A DNA stretch of 64,000 nt from Craterostigma plantagineum (Eukaryota; Streptophyta; Magnoliopsida; Lamiales; Linderniaceae), in NCBI GenBank assembly GCA_027422505.1, contig JAPQWV010000643.1:1-64000 (forward strand), in the 5' to 3' direction. A program made the position numbers and the translations under genes. Under the pieces are notes generated by a model. That model had not been told where the DNA came from. It saw nothing but the letters and a program-made list of their open reading frames with translations, and ran no database searches. Positions within the stretch are counted from its first letter, which is position 1. Every line of letters starts with the position of its first letter. Below, piece by piece: positions 43,199 through 56,750 of the stretch.

Positions 43199-45325
43199 AA
43201 TCATTATTTGGCTAAGGAGAAAACGTGGTAATTGAAAAGAAAATCATCACTTGCAACTCATCACATCCACGAGAGAAATAAATGAAAGTGACGAAGAAGT
43301 AAAGAAGGATTGTGGGCAAGCTCTATCCAAATTTCAACCTCGAATTAAATTCCAACGAGCTTAAGGAGTTGAAGCATAGTGGGTCGAACCAAACAAAGGA
43401 TCAAGAGTTTCGTCTAGCTCAACTTCCCAAAGAATCATTGAAATTGGCTTGGAGGATAGGTAGGTGGATTCTTTCACCTACAACACACAAAGCATTTTTT
43501 TTTGGGATGTTTGAACTCGGATGAATGGCCGTCCAAGTTCGAAAATATTTAAAGTTTAACCCTGTGGCTGTTTATTAATATTATACGCTATGCTTCAGTC
43601 CAATATATGGGTATGCATCTATGAATATACATGTTTATGAGCATAGAAAATTATTATGTTAGTTTGAAAGGTGAACGAAGCTTGGGTGATAGGCTCTACA
43701 AGTTCGAAAGTGATGATCCTTAGTTCATTTGGTTATGATAGCTACCATTTGCTTATGTTGTGCGCTCAGTTTTAAATCCGATATATGGGCTCTATGTGGA
43801 TAAGCACGTTTACATGCTAGGAATAGGATTATGAGCTTATGATTTTTTTGTGTGCTTGAGGTGAATTCCAAGAAGTCACGTGAACTATGTGGTGATAGAA
43901 ATTCTCAAAGTGACATGTGATTTAGTTATGTGAGTATAAAATGTTTTTATGAGACTCTCGAGGTGATTATTATATTTGTATGATTTTTAAATGTGTGCTT
44001 AGACAAATCACGTGGAGCTACGTGAACTATGTGGATGCTTAATGTGACATATGTGATTTAGTTATAATTCTCGGGTGTGTGTATTTTATGTTGGAGTTGA
44101 TTCTTGAAAATTATGAAGCGTAAATAGGTTTAAGGGAGTTGCGAACGTTCTTAAGAGAATTTGGTATTAGAACTTCATATTCTTGTGGGTAGCTTATATG
44201 TTTTTATGTAGTTTGGTCCGAATTCGGATGGCTTAAATACTAAAATGGGGCGTATGAGCATGTTTAGAGAATTCCAAATAAGTCTAAATAAGTGTTTAAT
44301 ATTAGATCCCTTAGATACTTTGAGTACATAAACAAATAGGGTTGAAGAAATTCGTAGGTCAAAATTCTCACCTACAATACGTAAATCCCATGTATATAAA
44401 TATGGTAAACATGTTCCATGCTCTATGTGATTATTTGATTTGTACATGCCGCGAAATGAGCTCACGTGATATATTTAATACTTGGATATGATGATTATGG
44501 GTTTTGGTGAACTTGTTCAATGTTATGCGTGAAGTTTCATACCCAATATATGGGTTTTGGTGAACATATGTGGTTATACGCATAAGTGTTAGGAGACGAA
44601 GATAATTGGTAGAAAAATAAGGTTTTGCGATTTAGTTCGTTCGTATGAGTTGACGAGGTGGAAATAGAAATTTTAGGTGAAGTTAGACTTTAATTTAGCG
44701 GGCTGAGGGATTTCGCTAATTGGGAATAAATTTCGGGTCGAAAACTAGCTTCGCGGGCTAGAGAATTTGCGAATTGTGAGATAGGGCGGGATGTTTCGAA
44801 AATGGTAGGTGTTCGACCTTGTTGTGGAATTATGCTTTTAATATTGTGTGTTATGTTTGGAAGCCAATATATGGATTTATATTTGATTTTTACATGTTCT
44901 ACTTGTTATGAGATTATTCGGGTGGTAATGAACTAATGTAGAGAATTTCAAGGAATTAGGGTTTAAGCTTGATTATTGGACTATAGGTGTCTAACGAGTG
45001 AAATTAGAACTCTTTAAAATAGAGACTATTATTTTGCGGTTTGGGGTAGTTTGCAAATTGGGGGATAATTTCGGGTCGAAAAAGGGGTTTACGGGCTTGA
45101 GGTTCACGAGTTGTGGGAGAGCGAATGATTTTCGCGGGTTGAGAACTTCATGAATTGGGGAAACGATGTCGGGTCACGAAACGTTCTCGCGGGCTTGGAG
45201 TCACGGCATGTAAGAAAGCAAACGTCTCCGTGGGCCAAGATAGGGCTTTGCGCGGGCTAGAGATTTTTGCGAGCGAGAGACAACCCGGGCCGAACTAAAC
45301 CTCTCGCGGGCCGGCTAGATTTGCG

Positions 45326-45468
<143 letters not shown>

Positions 45469-46228
45469 CGATGCCTTGGAGTTCGCGAAGTAAATACTTC
45501 GCGGGCCGAATAACTTCGAGCGTTGACAAGGTAGTTTCACGAGTTGACCGACCTTTGAAACTTAGTGCGGAGAAGTCAAATGGTGAGCGTTGACCAAGTT
45601 TAGAGTGTTGACTTAGAATAAACTTAATTGGGCTTTAGTTGAAATTTAGGCCCACTCCCACACTTAGTCTATTTTGAACCATAAGAGTTAGGCGTAGGAG
45701 TTTCGCGGAGTGTGTACTCTCACAGGTCAATTAATTCACGAATTGACTAGCGACTTGGCAAATTGAACAACCATTCGACTTAGGTTGGCAAATCCAATTT
45801 CCAATGTGGACTTTTCCTCACATGTCGACTAGTTAAGTGATTTTGGGCCTTAGTTCAAGTGTCGGCCAATTTAAGCCTATCCGGGTCGTAAGAGTTAATT
45901 TGGGATTTTAAAATAGATTAAAGGATTTTGAATTGTGCGGGCTGAGTTAGAATTATACGGGAGGATCATTTTGAGGGAAAGGGAAATACTTATTAGGGAA
46001 TCTTGAGGAATTATTGTTAGTAAATTACGATGAGAATGTAATTATTTTCGATGAAAATAGTTATTCATTTATGAAATGTTGCATCCTTAGTTGCACTACA
46101 TAGCATGTGCATGACATGTCGATGTGGGAGATGATGACCGTGTTGGCACGGTGACACCTTAAGGTGTCGGCGCGAGGCGCATGTGGTAGATGTGACCGAT
46201 TTTGGTCGTCGACTCGGAGTCGAGTTGA

Positions 46229-46450
46229 GGTTGGTACTAGTGCACCTGACGGTTGGTACCGTCGAGACGGGTGGTTGGTGCCGCCCGGATTTATGTGACC
46301 GGTTGGTGCCGGTATGATCAGTGGTTGGTGCCGCCTATCTCTATGTGACCGGTTGGTGCCGGTATGAGCAGTGGTTGGTGCCGCTGATGACGGTTGGTGC
46401 CGTCGAGATGAGTGGTTGGTGCCGCTCGACTCTACGGTTGGTGCCGTAGG
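46229..46450. repeat. GGTTGGTGCCG minisatellite in LTR
   Basis: GGTTGGTGCC recurs about nine times with flanking bases alternately making GACCGGTTGGTGCCGGT and AGTGGTTGGTGCCGC, so successive copies form small hairpins. The 3' LTR copy is 51,831-52,040. Confidence 0.85.
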
Positions 46451-46904
46451 TTCATTTTTGAGGTGCATAGTTCGACCTAGGGCCCTGATATTGAGATAGG
46501 TAGATTGTGGGAACGAGCGTGCATCGCATCTTACCATGTGGTGAGGTGTCGGGTCGGGATTGAGTGCACGCTGCATTTGCATGAATTCACCTACTGAGCA
46601 TATAGCTCAGGCCTTTATGTGTTGTAGGTATGGATGAGTCCGGCGTCGATAGACGTCGCGTCTAAGGCAAGCTGGCGGCGGTGACTCCACGGGCTTTTGA
46701 GGGCGAGCGCGGTACATGGATGCGACCTGTGGAGCGGCTTTAGATATTTTGGATTTTTGGGGCTCCAGTCCGTGTAAAGATATCTTTTGTAAAACCACAT
46801 TTTATGATATATAAATTAAAAAGTTTTTATTAAATGGGCTTTCCGCGGCTTTCGTTGCGGAAATCCGCCAAATATCTACATTATAAAAGTAGGGTCGTCA
46901 CAGG

Positions 46905-46916
46905 TGGTATCAGAGC
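46905..46916 (+). promoter_or_regulatory. Primer-binding site (tRNA-Met type)
   Basis: TGGTATCAGAGC, two bases after the 5' LTR, complementary to initiator tRNA-Met 3' end. Confidence 0.92.
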
Positions 46917-47063
46917 TTCGGCTCTAGACTCTGAAGACTGTCCATGTACCGCCGCTCAAAAGTCTGGAGAACCAGCCCTGCCTGTAAGTTTTACGGTATG
47001 ATTTGATTATATGCTTTTAACATGCATTCTATATTCTGGTGACTGTAGAGAATAAGTGAGAAA

Positions 47064-48239
47064 ATGCCGAGAACGCGTAGAGAATACGTAGGGGAGTCGA
47101 GTCGCAGGGACGAACCTGAGTCCCCGACCAATGAACGGGATGCTTTAGTTATGAGACTCACCGAGCTGATCCAACGGCAATCGGATCAGATTGCTGATCT
47201 TATCCGACATCACGGTTCATCCGAACGCCACCCACCTCCCCAGCCCGAGCGTGTAGAGATCATCGGGGAACGGTTTCGGAAGTTGAACCCTCCCACTTTT
47301 GAGGATGCCATCGATCCTACGGTGACAGATGACTGGTTATGTACCGTGGAGGACATGTTCCTATACAGTCGAGTCCCAGAAAATGAACGAGTACTCTGTG
47401 CTGTCTCGATGCTCCGAGGGAACGCCAGATTTTGGTGGGACACCGTCAAAATCTTGGAGGACCCAATAACCATGACATGGGAAAGATTCAGGGAGCTATT
47501 TCGGGGAAAATATTTTACCACCCATGACCGAACTCGGAAAATGAACGAGTTCATCAATCTTAAGCAAGGCGAGAGGACAGTTGCAGAATATATTCATAAG
47601 TTTGAGGAACTGTCGCGTTTTGCCCCGCATATGGTGGCGACCAACGAGCTAAAGGTAGAACGCTTTCAAGTAGGCCTCAAACCCGAAATTTACCGTGACG
47701 TTTGTATAGGCGGAGGTCGAGAGCTAGCATTTCCCCAAGCAGCGGAGCGAGCATTGATTGCAGAGCAAGCGGAGGCTAAGATCGTCGAAGCACATGAGGC
47801 AAGGAAGAGAAAGGAGGGTCCACATGGCAACGGGGGCGAACGGAAGCGCCAAAACATCGGAATGGGCCGCAACAACAAGGGTAATCGCCCGAGGGGACCG
47901 ATTGGGCGAGAAAAGCCAAGTGGAGAGTTGACCCATGCTCCTGCTCAAATTAGGGGACGTGCCCCCCAGTGTCAGCAGTGTGGGCGTTATCATTTTGGGA
48001 TATGCTTCGGGACGAATCCGAATCCAAACCGCGAAATGCAATGTTTCCGATGTGGACGGTCAGGCCACTATGCCAAGAATTGTCGGGCAAACTTGCCCCA
48101 AGACTTAGCCCCACCACAAGAACGACCACCGTTGGTTCCCGCCCGTGTTTTTACACTAACTAACGAAGAGGCGGAGGCCAATCCTACTTTTTCCACGGGT
48201 ACGTTGTTTATAATGTGCCCCCCTTTCCCGTTAGTTTAG
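47064..48239 (+). CDS. Intact Gypsy gag (capsid-nucleocapsid), 391 aa
   Basis: Structural protein of a retrotransposon, expected to assemble cytoplasmic virus-like particles around element RNA. The ATG at 47,064 is the first after the PBS and the frame is open throughout. Residues about 20-55 contain a helix LMRLTELIQRQSDQIADLI. The Retrotrans_gag-type capsid region covers about 75-235 (FRKLNPPTFEDAIDP, FWWDTVKILEDPITMTWERF, HKFEELSRFAPHMVATNELK). Basic linker about 255-300. A CCHC zinc knuckle CFRCGRSGHYAKNC is at about 328-341, preceded by a CQQCGRYHFGIC half-knuckle. The protein ends PARVFTLTNEEAEANPT plus a short tail where protease should begin, because pol has been deleted. This is the only undamaged retroelement gene in the window. 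Confidence 0.93.
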   Translation: MPRTRREYVGESSRRDEPESPTNERDALVMRLTELIQRQSDQIADLIRHHGSSERHPPPQPERVEIIGERFRKLNPPTFEDAIDPTVTDDWLCTVEDMFLYSRVPENERVLCAVSMLRGNARFWWDTVKILEDPITMTWERFRELFRGKYFTTHDRTRKMNEFINLKQGERTVAEYIHKFEELSRFAPHMVATNELKVERFQVGLKPEIYRDVCIGGGRELAFPQAAERALIAEQAEAKIVEAHEARKRKEGPHGNGGERKRQNIGMGRNNKGNRPRGPIGREKPSGELTHAPAQIRGRAPQCQQCGRYHFGICFGTNPNPNREMQCFRCGRSGHYAKNCRANLPQDLAPPQERPPLVPARVFTLTNEEAEANPTFSTGTLFIMCPPFPLV

Positions 48240-48465
48240 ATCTTCATGGTTGAGCAACACATTCGGATGTGTTGGCTCGTTGTGTGACATAGATAGGAAT
48301 AAATCCTATCAATGAGGGATAGAAATTAAATATTGGTATTGAGATATTAGAGCCGTGGTGGGATAGAAAAATAGGTATGTCTTGAGAACGTAGAAAATAT
48401 ATGGGCAAACCTAGTCGTAGAGCCGAACACGACTCCCCTGCCACTTAATTTCGGGGACGAAATTC

Positions 48466-48480
48466 TTTTAAGGGGGGAGG
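48466..48480 (+). promoter_or_regulatory. Polypurine tract
   Basis: TTAAGGGGGGAGGA directly before the 3' LTR start at 48,482; primes plus-strand DNA synthesis. Upstream GGGGACGAAATTC is usual at this place in Tekay-like elements. Confidence 0.88.
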
Positions 48481-50969
48481 ATGTAACACCCGTAATTTTA
48501 ATACGGGATTAGGACGTAACTAATTTTGCACGAGTTCGAAATTAATGAATTCGATGTTTGAGCGGATCGGAGATCGGGTGAGAAGTTTGGTACAATAATA
48601 TTCGATCTAAATAGTTTTGGCACAATTCATTTGGATCCAATAAACAGTATTGAGCAAATTATATATATTTGAGCCAAGTAGAAGTAGTTAAATAGGGTGA
48701 AGAAGGGCCCAATTGATTTAAGTTGGTGGAAAATGATTTAAACCCAAACTTGAGCCCAATAGAGAAAACAAAGGAGATATTTTCCTTAATTTGAGGAGAC
48801 CAAAGGCATGGCTCCCATTCCCTAAGCTAAACCTATATAAAATAATCATTATTTGGCTAAGGAGAAAACATGGTAATTGAAAAGAAAACCATCACTTGCA
48901 ACTCATCACATCCACGAGAGAAATAAATGAAAGTGACGAAGAAGTAATGAAGGATTGTGGGCAAGCTCTATCCAAATTTCAACCTCGAATTAAATTCCAA
49001 CGAGCTTAAGGAGTTGAAGCATAGTGGGTCGAACCAAACAAAGGATCAAGAGTTTCGGCTAGCTCAACTTCCCAAAGAATCATTGAAATTGGCTTGGAGG
49101 ATAGGTAGGTGGATTCTTTCACCTACAACACACAAAGCATTTTTTTTTGGGATGTTTGAACTCGGATGAATGGCCTTCCAAGTTCGAAAATATTTAAAGT
49201 TTAACCCTATGGCTGTTTATTAATATTATACGCTATGCTTCAGCCCAATATATGGGTATGCATCTATGAATATACATGTTTATGAGCATAGAAAATTATT
49301 ATGTTAGTTTGAAAGGTGAACGAAGCTTGGGTGATAGGCTCTACAAGTTCGAAAGTGATGATCCTTAGTTCATTTGGTTATGATAGCTACCATTTGCTTA
49401 TGTTGTGCGCTCAGTTTTAAAACCGATATATGGGCTCTATGTGGATAAGCACGTTTACATGCTAGGAATAGGATTATGAGCTTATGATTTTTTTGTGTGC
49501 TTGAGGTGAATTCCAAGAAGTCACGTGAACTATGTGGTGATAGAAATTCTCAAAGTGACATGTGATTTAGTTATGTGAGTATAAAATGTTTTTATGAGAC
49601 TCTCGAGGTGATTATTATATTTGTATGATTTTTAAATGTGTGCTTAGACAAATCACGTGGAGCTACGTGAACTATGTGGATGCTTAATGTGACATATGTG
49701 ATTTAGTTATAATTCTCGGGTGTGTGTATTTTATGTTGGAGTTGATTCTTGAAAATTATGAAGCGTAAATAGGTTTAAGGGAGTTGCGAACGTTCTTAAG
49801 AGAATTTGGTATTAGAACTTCATATTCTTGTGGGTAGCTTATATGTTTTTATGTAGTTTGGTCCGAATTCGGATGGCTTAAATACTAAAATGGGGCGTAT
49901 GAGCATGTTTAGAGAATTCCAAATAAGTCTAAATAAGTGTTTAATATTAGATCCCTTAGATACTTTGAGTACATAAACAAATAGGGTTGAAGAAATTCGT
50001 AGGTCAAAATTCTCACCTACAATACGTAAATCCCATGTATATAAATATGGTAAACATGTTCCATGCTCTATGTGATTATTTGATTTGTACATGCCGCGAA
50101 ATGAGCTCACGTGATATATTTAATACTTGGATATGATGATTATGGGTTTTGGTGAACTTGTTCAATGTTATGCGTGAAGTTTCATACCCAATATAGGGTT
50201 TTGGTGAACATATGTGGTTATACGCATAAGTGTTAGGAGACGAAGATAATTGGTAGAAAAATAAGGTTTTGCGATTTAGTTCGTTCGTATGAGTTGACGA
50301 GGTGGAAATAGAAATTTTAGGTGAAGTTAGACTTTAATTTAGCGGGCTGAGGGATTTCGCTAATTGGGAATAAATTTCGGGTCGAAAACTAGCTTCGCGG
50401 GCTAGAGAATTTGCGAATTGTGAGATAGGGCGGGATGTTTCGAAAATGGTAGGTGTTCGACCTTGTTGTGGAATTATGCTTTTAATATTGTGTGTTATGT
50501 TTGGAAGCCAATATATGGATTTATATTTGATTTTTACATGTTCTACTTGTTATGAGATTATTCGGGTGGTAATGAACTAATGTAGAGAATTTCAAGGAAT
50601 TAGGGTTTAAGCTTGATTATTGGACTATAGGTGTCTAACGAGTGAAATTAGAACTCTTTAAAATAGAGACTATTATTTTGCGGTTTGGGGTAGTTTGCAA
50701 ATTGGGGGATAATTTCGGGTCGAAAAAGGGGTTTACGGGCTTGAGGTTCACGAGTTGTGGGAGAGCGAATGATTTTCGCGGGTTGAGAACTTCATGAATT
50801 GGGGAAACGATGTCGGGTCACAAAACGTTCTCGCGGGCTTGGAGTCACGGCATGTAAGAAAGCAAACGTCTCCGTGGGCCAAGATAGGGCTTTGCGCGGG
50901 CTAGAGATTTTTGCGAGCGAGAGACAACCCGGGCCGAACTAAACCTCTCGCGGGCCGGCTAGATTTGCG

Positions 50970-50974
<5 letters not shown>

Positions 50975-51056
<82 letters not shown>
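50975..51056. repeat. (GA)41 microsatellite in 3' LTR
   Basis: 82 bp of pure GA; counterpart of the 134-bp tract at 45,331-45,464. The two were identical at insertion, so the 52-bp difference arose afterwards, or in assembly. Confidence 0.98.
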
Positions 51057-51060
<4 letters not shown>

Positions 51061-51830
51061 CGATGCCTTGGAGTTCGCGAAGTAAATACTTCGCGGGCCG
51101 AATAACTTCGAGCGTTGACAAGGTAGTTTCACGAGTTGACCGACCTTTGAAACTTAATGCGGAGAAGTCAAATGGTGAGCGTTGACCAAGTTTAGAGTGT
51201 TGACTTAGAATAAACTTAATTGGGCTTTAGTTCAAATTTAGGCCCACTCCCACACTTAGTCTATTTTGAACCATAAGAGTTAGGCGTAGGAGTTTCGCGG
51301 AGTGTGTACTCTCACAGGTCAATTAATTCACGAATTGACTAGCGACTTGGCAAATTGAACAACCATTCGACTTAGGTTGGCAAATCCAATTTCCAATGTG
51401 GACTTTTCCTCACATGTCGACTAGTTAAGTGATTTTGGGCCTTAGTTCAAGTGTCGGCCAATTTAAGCCTATCCGGGTCGTAAGAGTTAATTTGGGATTT
51501 TAAAATAGATTAAAGGATTTTGAATTGTGCGGGCTGAGTTAGAATTATACGGGAGGATCATTTTGATGGAAAGGGAAATACTTATTAGGGAATCTTGAGG
51601 AATTATTGTTAGTAAATTACGATGAGAATGTAATTATTTTCGATGAAAATAGTTATTCATTTATGAAATGTTGCATCCTTAGTTGCACTACATAGCATGT
51701 GCATGACATGTCGATGTGTGAGATGATGACCGTGTTGGCACGGTGACACCTTAAGGTGTCGGCGCGAGGCGCATGTGGTAGATGTGACCGATTTTGGTCG
51801 TCGACTCGGAGTCGAGTTGAGGTTGGTACT

Positions 51831-52040
51831 AGTGCACCTGACGGTTGGTACCGTCGAGACGGGTGGCTGGTGCCGCCCGGATTTATGTGACCGGTTGGTG
51901 CCGGTATGATCAGTGGTTGGTGCCGCCTATCTCTATGTGACCGGTTGGTGCCGGTATGATCAGTGGTTGGTGCCGCTGATGACGGTTGGTGCCGTCGAGA
52001 TGAGTGGTTGGTGCCGCTCGACTCTACGGTTGGTGCCGTA
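51831..52040. repeat. GGTTGGTGCCG minisatellite in 3' LTR
   Basis: Same array as 46,229-46,450, with one unit reading GGCTGGTGCC. Confidence 0.85.
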
Positions 52041-52500
52041 GGTTCATTTTTGAGGTGCATAGTTCGACCTAGGGTCCTGATATTGAGATAGGGTAGATTG
52101 TGGGAACGAGCGTGCATCGCATCTTATCATGTGGTGAGGTGTCGGGTCGGGATTGAGTGCACGCTGCATTTGCATGAATTCACCTACTGAGCATATAGCT
52201 CAGGCCTTTATGTGTTGTAGGTATGGATGAGTCCGGCGTCGATAGACGTCGCGTCTAAGGCAAGCTGGCGGCGGTGACTCCACGGGCTTTTGAGGGCGAG
52301 AGCGGTACATGGATGCGACCTGTGGAGCGGCTTTAGATATTTTGGATTTTTGGGGCTCCAGTCCGTGTAAAGATATCTTTTGTAAAACCACATTTTATGA
52401 TATATAAATTAAAAAGTTTTTATTAAATGGGCTTTCCGCGGCTTTCGTTGCGGAAATCCGCCAAATATCTACATTATAAAAGTAGGGTCGTCACAATATG

Positions 52501-52641
52501 TCAATCAATGACCCCTAGAATGTGTTAATTAGTGTTATGTATCATCTAACGTTGATGTGGCATGTCGACATGGCACGAATCAGTGCCATATCGACAGGTG
52601 CCTACATAAGGTGCTCACATAAGGTGAGCACCATAAAATTC

Positions 52642-52644
<3 letters not shown>
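52501..52644. mobile_element. Foldback element, right piece (unit 2)
   Basis: Remainder of the right arm split by the Gypsy insertion, ending CACCATAAAATTCCTC. An expanded (TA)n tract follows (52,645-52,680), longer than in unit 1 (40,239-40,253). Confidence 0.88.
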
Positions 52645-52682
<38 letters not shown>

Positions 52683-53607
52683 AATGATTGGCGATGGTCA
52701 AATATTTGGTTTTATGAGGATGCCTTATTTTCCAGCATTAAATTAGTGGCTCATATATGACAATCGAATGAAAAGTTTTTTTTTTTAAAAAAGTTACTGC
52801 ATGTATTATTAGATTCAGATAACTAATAAGATCTATTCCCAAGGATTGGCCAAGTCGTCAAAGCGTGATGAAGGTCAGAGTCTGAATCACCCGATCCCCT
52901 TATCTATGGGAAAATAGTACCAAAAGTATAAATGAGGAAAAAAGGTCGTGCTGGAAGTTCGTGGTTGTTGAACATAGTACGAAAAGTATAAAAGGGGAAA
53001 ACTGGTCGTGCTGAAAATTCGTGGTTGTCTCTTAATCGTTAGTGTCGTGAGAACTACAATGGTGTTGTTTGGATACCTTGGTTTTGTATACGACGAAAAA
53101 TATATAATTAAGCCTTTTTAAAAAACTAATTTTTTAGTTTACGTTTTTGTACGTGTGTCTTTTTTTCCACGATAACTTGCTTGCTATATGATTAACAAAA
53201 GGTTAAATATCTCTCCATTTTTATCTTTCTTTCCAAAACCATAGCAGAAGTGAGTCATCATGAAGGTCCCCCTGAAGGCCAGATCTACTCAACCACAAAA
53301 CACTAAACATGGTTAGAGTTAGACGAAAACAGAATAGCAAAAAAACTATTCAAAGTACTAAATATAATAGTACACGCCTTAGAGGTCCTGAAAATAAAAC
53401 ATCTGCAAAACAAAAGACATGGTCCATACACAAGAATCAAAAAGCAAAGCAGGCCTGCATGCAAACAAAAGCAAAAAAAATGCATGCAAGAAAGATCGAA
53501 GTCTAAATGTTTGGACTGTCGATCGAGTCCTCTGCTTCTAGCTCTAGCTTCCTCTCCTCGATCTTCAGCTTCTTGAACTTGTTCTTCCTCTCGACCTCGT
53601 TCTCCCC

Positions 53608-55715
53608 CTATGTGTTTTGCTTCAGCACTCTTCCTTCTCCAGTTTTCGCACCACTCGACCCTACTTGATCTCCAGCTCTCGCTTCTTCTGCTCTATCTCC
53701 CCCTATTTGGGAAGAAATCAAGCTCCTCAAAGCATCTCGTTGAGCCACCAAAGCTGCGATGGACTCTTCGAGGCATCTGACTGCTTGTTCCAGAGCTGCC
53801 ACCGATGTTGACACAACATCCTGCTCAACATCGTGCTCGAGCTGGTCTGGCATGCGCCAGGGGAGGTCTACAAGCCTGTCTGAGCCAGCCAAATGGTTTG
53901 GCTGAACAGTGTAAGGGCTCCTTTGAGTGGTCACCGAGTCCTTCCGGGCAGGTTGGAATCCGCCTTGCACAAGAACTCCGTAAATAATCAACGGATAAGG
54001 AAGAATTCCCTTTCCCACCTTTTCAGCTTGGTTCAACATATGATCGAGGATCAACTTTCCCCAATTCATAGGCAGATTTTGGCCAAGTGCGTATAGCAAA
54101 TGAGCCATGCCCTCAGTCACCCTAACCTCATTTGACGTAGGTAACCAACTACACGCGAATCTTAAACAGAACTGAATACAAGGACGTAAGAGAACTACCC
54201 GCACAGTTTCCTTCCCACTTAGTAACTCTACCCCCAGTAATGAATGTCACCACAGCATCATTATCATATTCATACCCCATATCAACATCAGAAGTATGAA
54301 GAAACCTATTAATCGCACTAGCAGACATGTCATACAACCTCCCCCTCAAAAACACTTTCCCATACTTCCTAGACTTAACCTCAGCAACATTAAAGAAGAG
54401 GTTAGCATATACCTCACGGACGACACTATCACAGTACGTCCCTAAGCTAGTCACCATGTGCCCGAGATGTAGAGACTCCAGTAATTGCATCACGCCGTAC
54501 TTCCTAAAGCTCGCCACATCCACGACCGGCTCAACCCTCAAGAGTCTCTGACTCAGGGAATCCCACAGCTCCTCGTTGGCTGGGCGCTAGAATTTGCGGT
54601 TGGGTAGTGGACTCTCCCAGTCTGAATCCTCCAATGTTGGGTCAACATCTGGTTCAACATCATCATTATAGCCAGAGACTGGGGAAATGGCACGGTGGCT
54701 GGGGTCAGCTTGAGGTGATTCTTCAGTCCTCGCCCTCTTTGAAGGTCTGTTAGAACTCTCCATAGGCCTCTTCCCAGTGCGCTTCTCCATTTGACTCCTC
54801 AATGATTCCAGGGTTTCTCCCAAGTCAGCATTATCCTCAACTTTATTTCTGGACCCGTCTGAGGCAGTGAGAGACTCCGAAACATTTGATGGTGTCTCTC
54901 CCCCTGGAACAATGAAATCCTTGTCTAAGCTCTCCGAGTCGAGGCTGTCATAGGTCGTGGAGTCGACGATCGTATCAATTGAGTCGTTGGACAGGGCGAT
55001 AGGATCATCTTTGTTCGAGGTGGGGTTCAGGGCACGCCTAATATGGCCGCTTCGTCGCTTTTTAGGTGCAGGGTCGTGAAGTTCAGGGCGTGATTTGCTT
55101 TTACGCTTCTTGGAGGACTCCGACCGCTTCTTCGAGGTTTTCGACTGAGATTTCGGCGGCACTCTGGGGGCTTCTGTGGTCGGTGGGTTTGAGGAAACAG
55201 GGGTTTCCTCTGTCTCATGGTTCGGCTCATGGGGCTCCTCGACTGAAATTGGGACTGCCGACTCTGGGTTTGCGCTAGAAGAGGTCGACGGTGCATCATC
55301 GGTCCGGTTTCTTTGCCGTTTCTGAAGTAATTGGAGACGGGTTCCCAGTGGCACCTCATCATCGTCGTCTTGACTGGGCATAGTCGCTGAGGGTTCTTGG
55401 CCAGTGTTCGCCGTAGAGGGGGTTGTTGGCGCCGACTGTGGAGTTTCAGTGGTCTGTGATGACGGTGTTTGTCCTCCGGCGGCCTGAGGCGGTGGTCTAG
55501 CTGGACGGAGTGGCTGGAACGGTCCGGTGTAGACGATGATTTCCATTGGGCCTGGAATCACTTGTAAAGGCACTGGAAAATCGATGTGAGCATCGAATGT
55601 TGCATCAACATTCGGTTGAGGTGGAGGCTTTGATATTTTTTCACACTGAACTTGGGGAATAAAGAACGAAAATTTGGACAGTAGTGAAAACCCTAGGATG
55701 GAATCGTGAAAAGCA
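53608..55715 (-). pseudogene. SIRE-like env-like ORF, longest copy
   Basis: Lies downstream of copia pol in the same orientation, the position of the env-like gene in SIRE-type elements. The frame is open from about 55,700 but I find no ATG before MEIIVYTGPFQPL (about 55,546). The first ~330 residues are low-complexity, rich in P, S, T, E and K (KKRSESSKKRKSKSR). A single TAG near 54,587 interrupts the frame, which then continues in phase (RPANEELWDSLSQRLLRVEP, YCDSVVREVYANLFFNVAEV). A frameshift near 54,150 leads to SWLPTSNEVRVTEGMAHLLY and a helical C-terminus ending at 53,608. No signal peptide or membrane segment is seen, so an envelope role is unproven. Confidence 0.75.
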
Positions 55716-56750
55716 GAGAGAATTTCTAGAGAGAGGTTTCGATTTGATCAAGTGGAATGACTAGTAACTTCTAATCAAATTAACCCTATAAAATGCATCT
55801 CAACGGTCACAAAAACTGTCAACTCAGTTAATGGGGGAAATCATGACATAACTGGACTGAGTAAATAAAAAAACCGTTGAGCACAACATGAAAACCGCAA
55901 GTATAGACACATTCAACGTAGGTCACGATTTTTCAACACATGGGGCTACAAATAGTAAATCAACTAATTCATATACGAGTAAATAGGAACAAATTGAAGA
56001 CTAAGTCATGCGAGCAAATATGAGCAGTTCAGACCACGATTCAACCAAAAAGACAACTCAGTCCAAAGTCAAGGTAAAGAAACTAACCGTTTGAGCGACG
56101 TTGATGACCACTTGAGACAAATGTAACAAGCTGTTCTTCGAGTTTTCTAATGCAATTCTGAGAGATTTATAAAATAGACACAAAAGACTAGCAAATGCAG
56201 TACTAAAGACAGACAAAAGTAAAGACGAAAGCACAAAATGTAGCAATATCAAACTGACAGTCACACATGTTGCCCTAACATTTGACCCAACATCCTAATC
56301 CCGTAATCCTAGACTTTTCTGCTCAGTCCTTCTCAAAACTAGTTCCCTTTATTTCTACCCTTTCACCTCATATAACCAACAAAATTTACGCACTGCCCTT
56401 ATACCCTCAGCCTCAAGGTTCGGTTTTTTGTCGCATAGTATACATCGTCACCGCGAATGCCGTGTACCTGAGGAATCTTATTACCAAATACCTATATCTA
56501 GCCGAGAGTTTACAAGCATGCTTATACACTATGGATTGACTTTTAGTCGCAAAGAGTACATCGTCACAGCGAATGCCGTGTACCTAGGGACGTATTACCA
56601 AGAGCCTTTAAAAAAGGGATTGGGTTCGTTCAGGGACCAGTCAAGAAGAATCAAGTCATTTCACAGGAAAACAGAACAGAATACCAAACATAAAAGCAGT
56701 AACCATCAAATTTGACATATGCTATGTTGATCCAAATGTTGGACCAACAT
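55716..56750 (-). other. Spacer between SIRE-like pol and env-like gene
   Basis: Non-coding. A 45-bp direct repeat containing ACATCGTCAC and GCGAATGCCGTGTACCT occurs at about 56,440 and 56,553. ATGTTGGACCAACAT is at 56,736. Confidence 0.55.

Larger units (their letters stand above)
48482..52495 (+). mobile_element. 3' LTR of gag-only Gypsy element
   Basis: 4,014 bp, near-identical to the 5' LTR apart from a shorter (GA)41 tract (50,975-51,056) and sparse point changes. It ends TCACA at 52,495, followed by target bases ATATG. Confidence 0.95.

Noticed and set aside
52680..53500. SIRE-like 3' LTR expected left of the env-like gene
   Set aside because: No similarity to 61,913-62,672 was seen; purine-rich patches occur but no TG...CA partner could be fixed.
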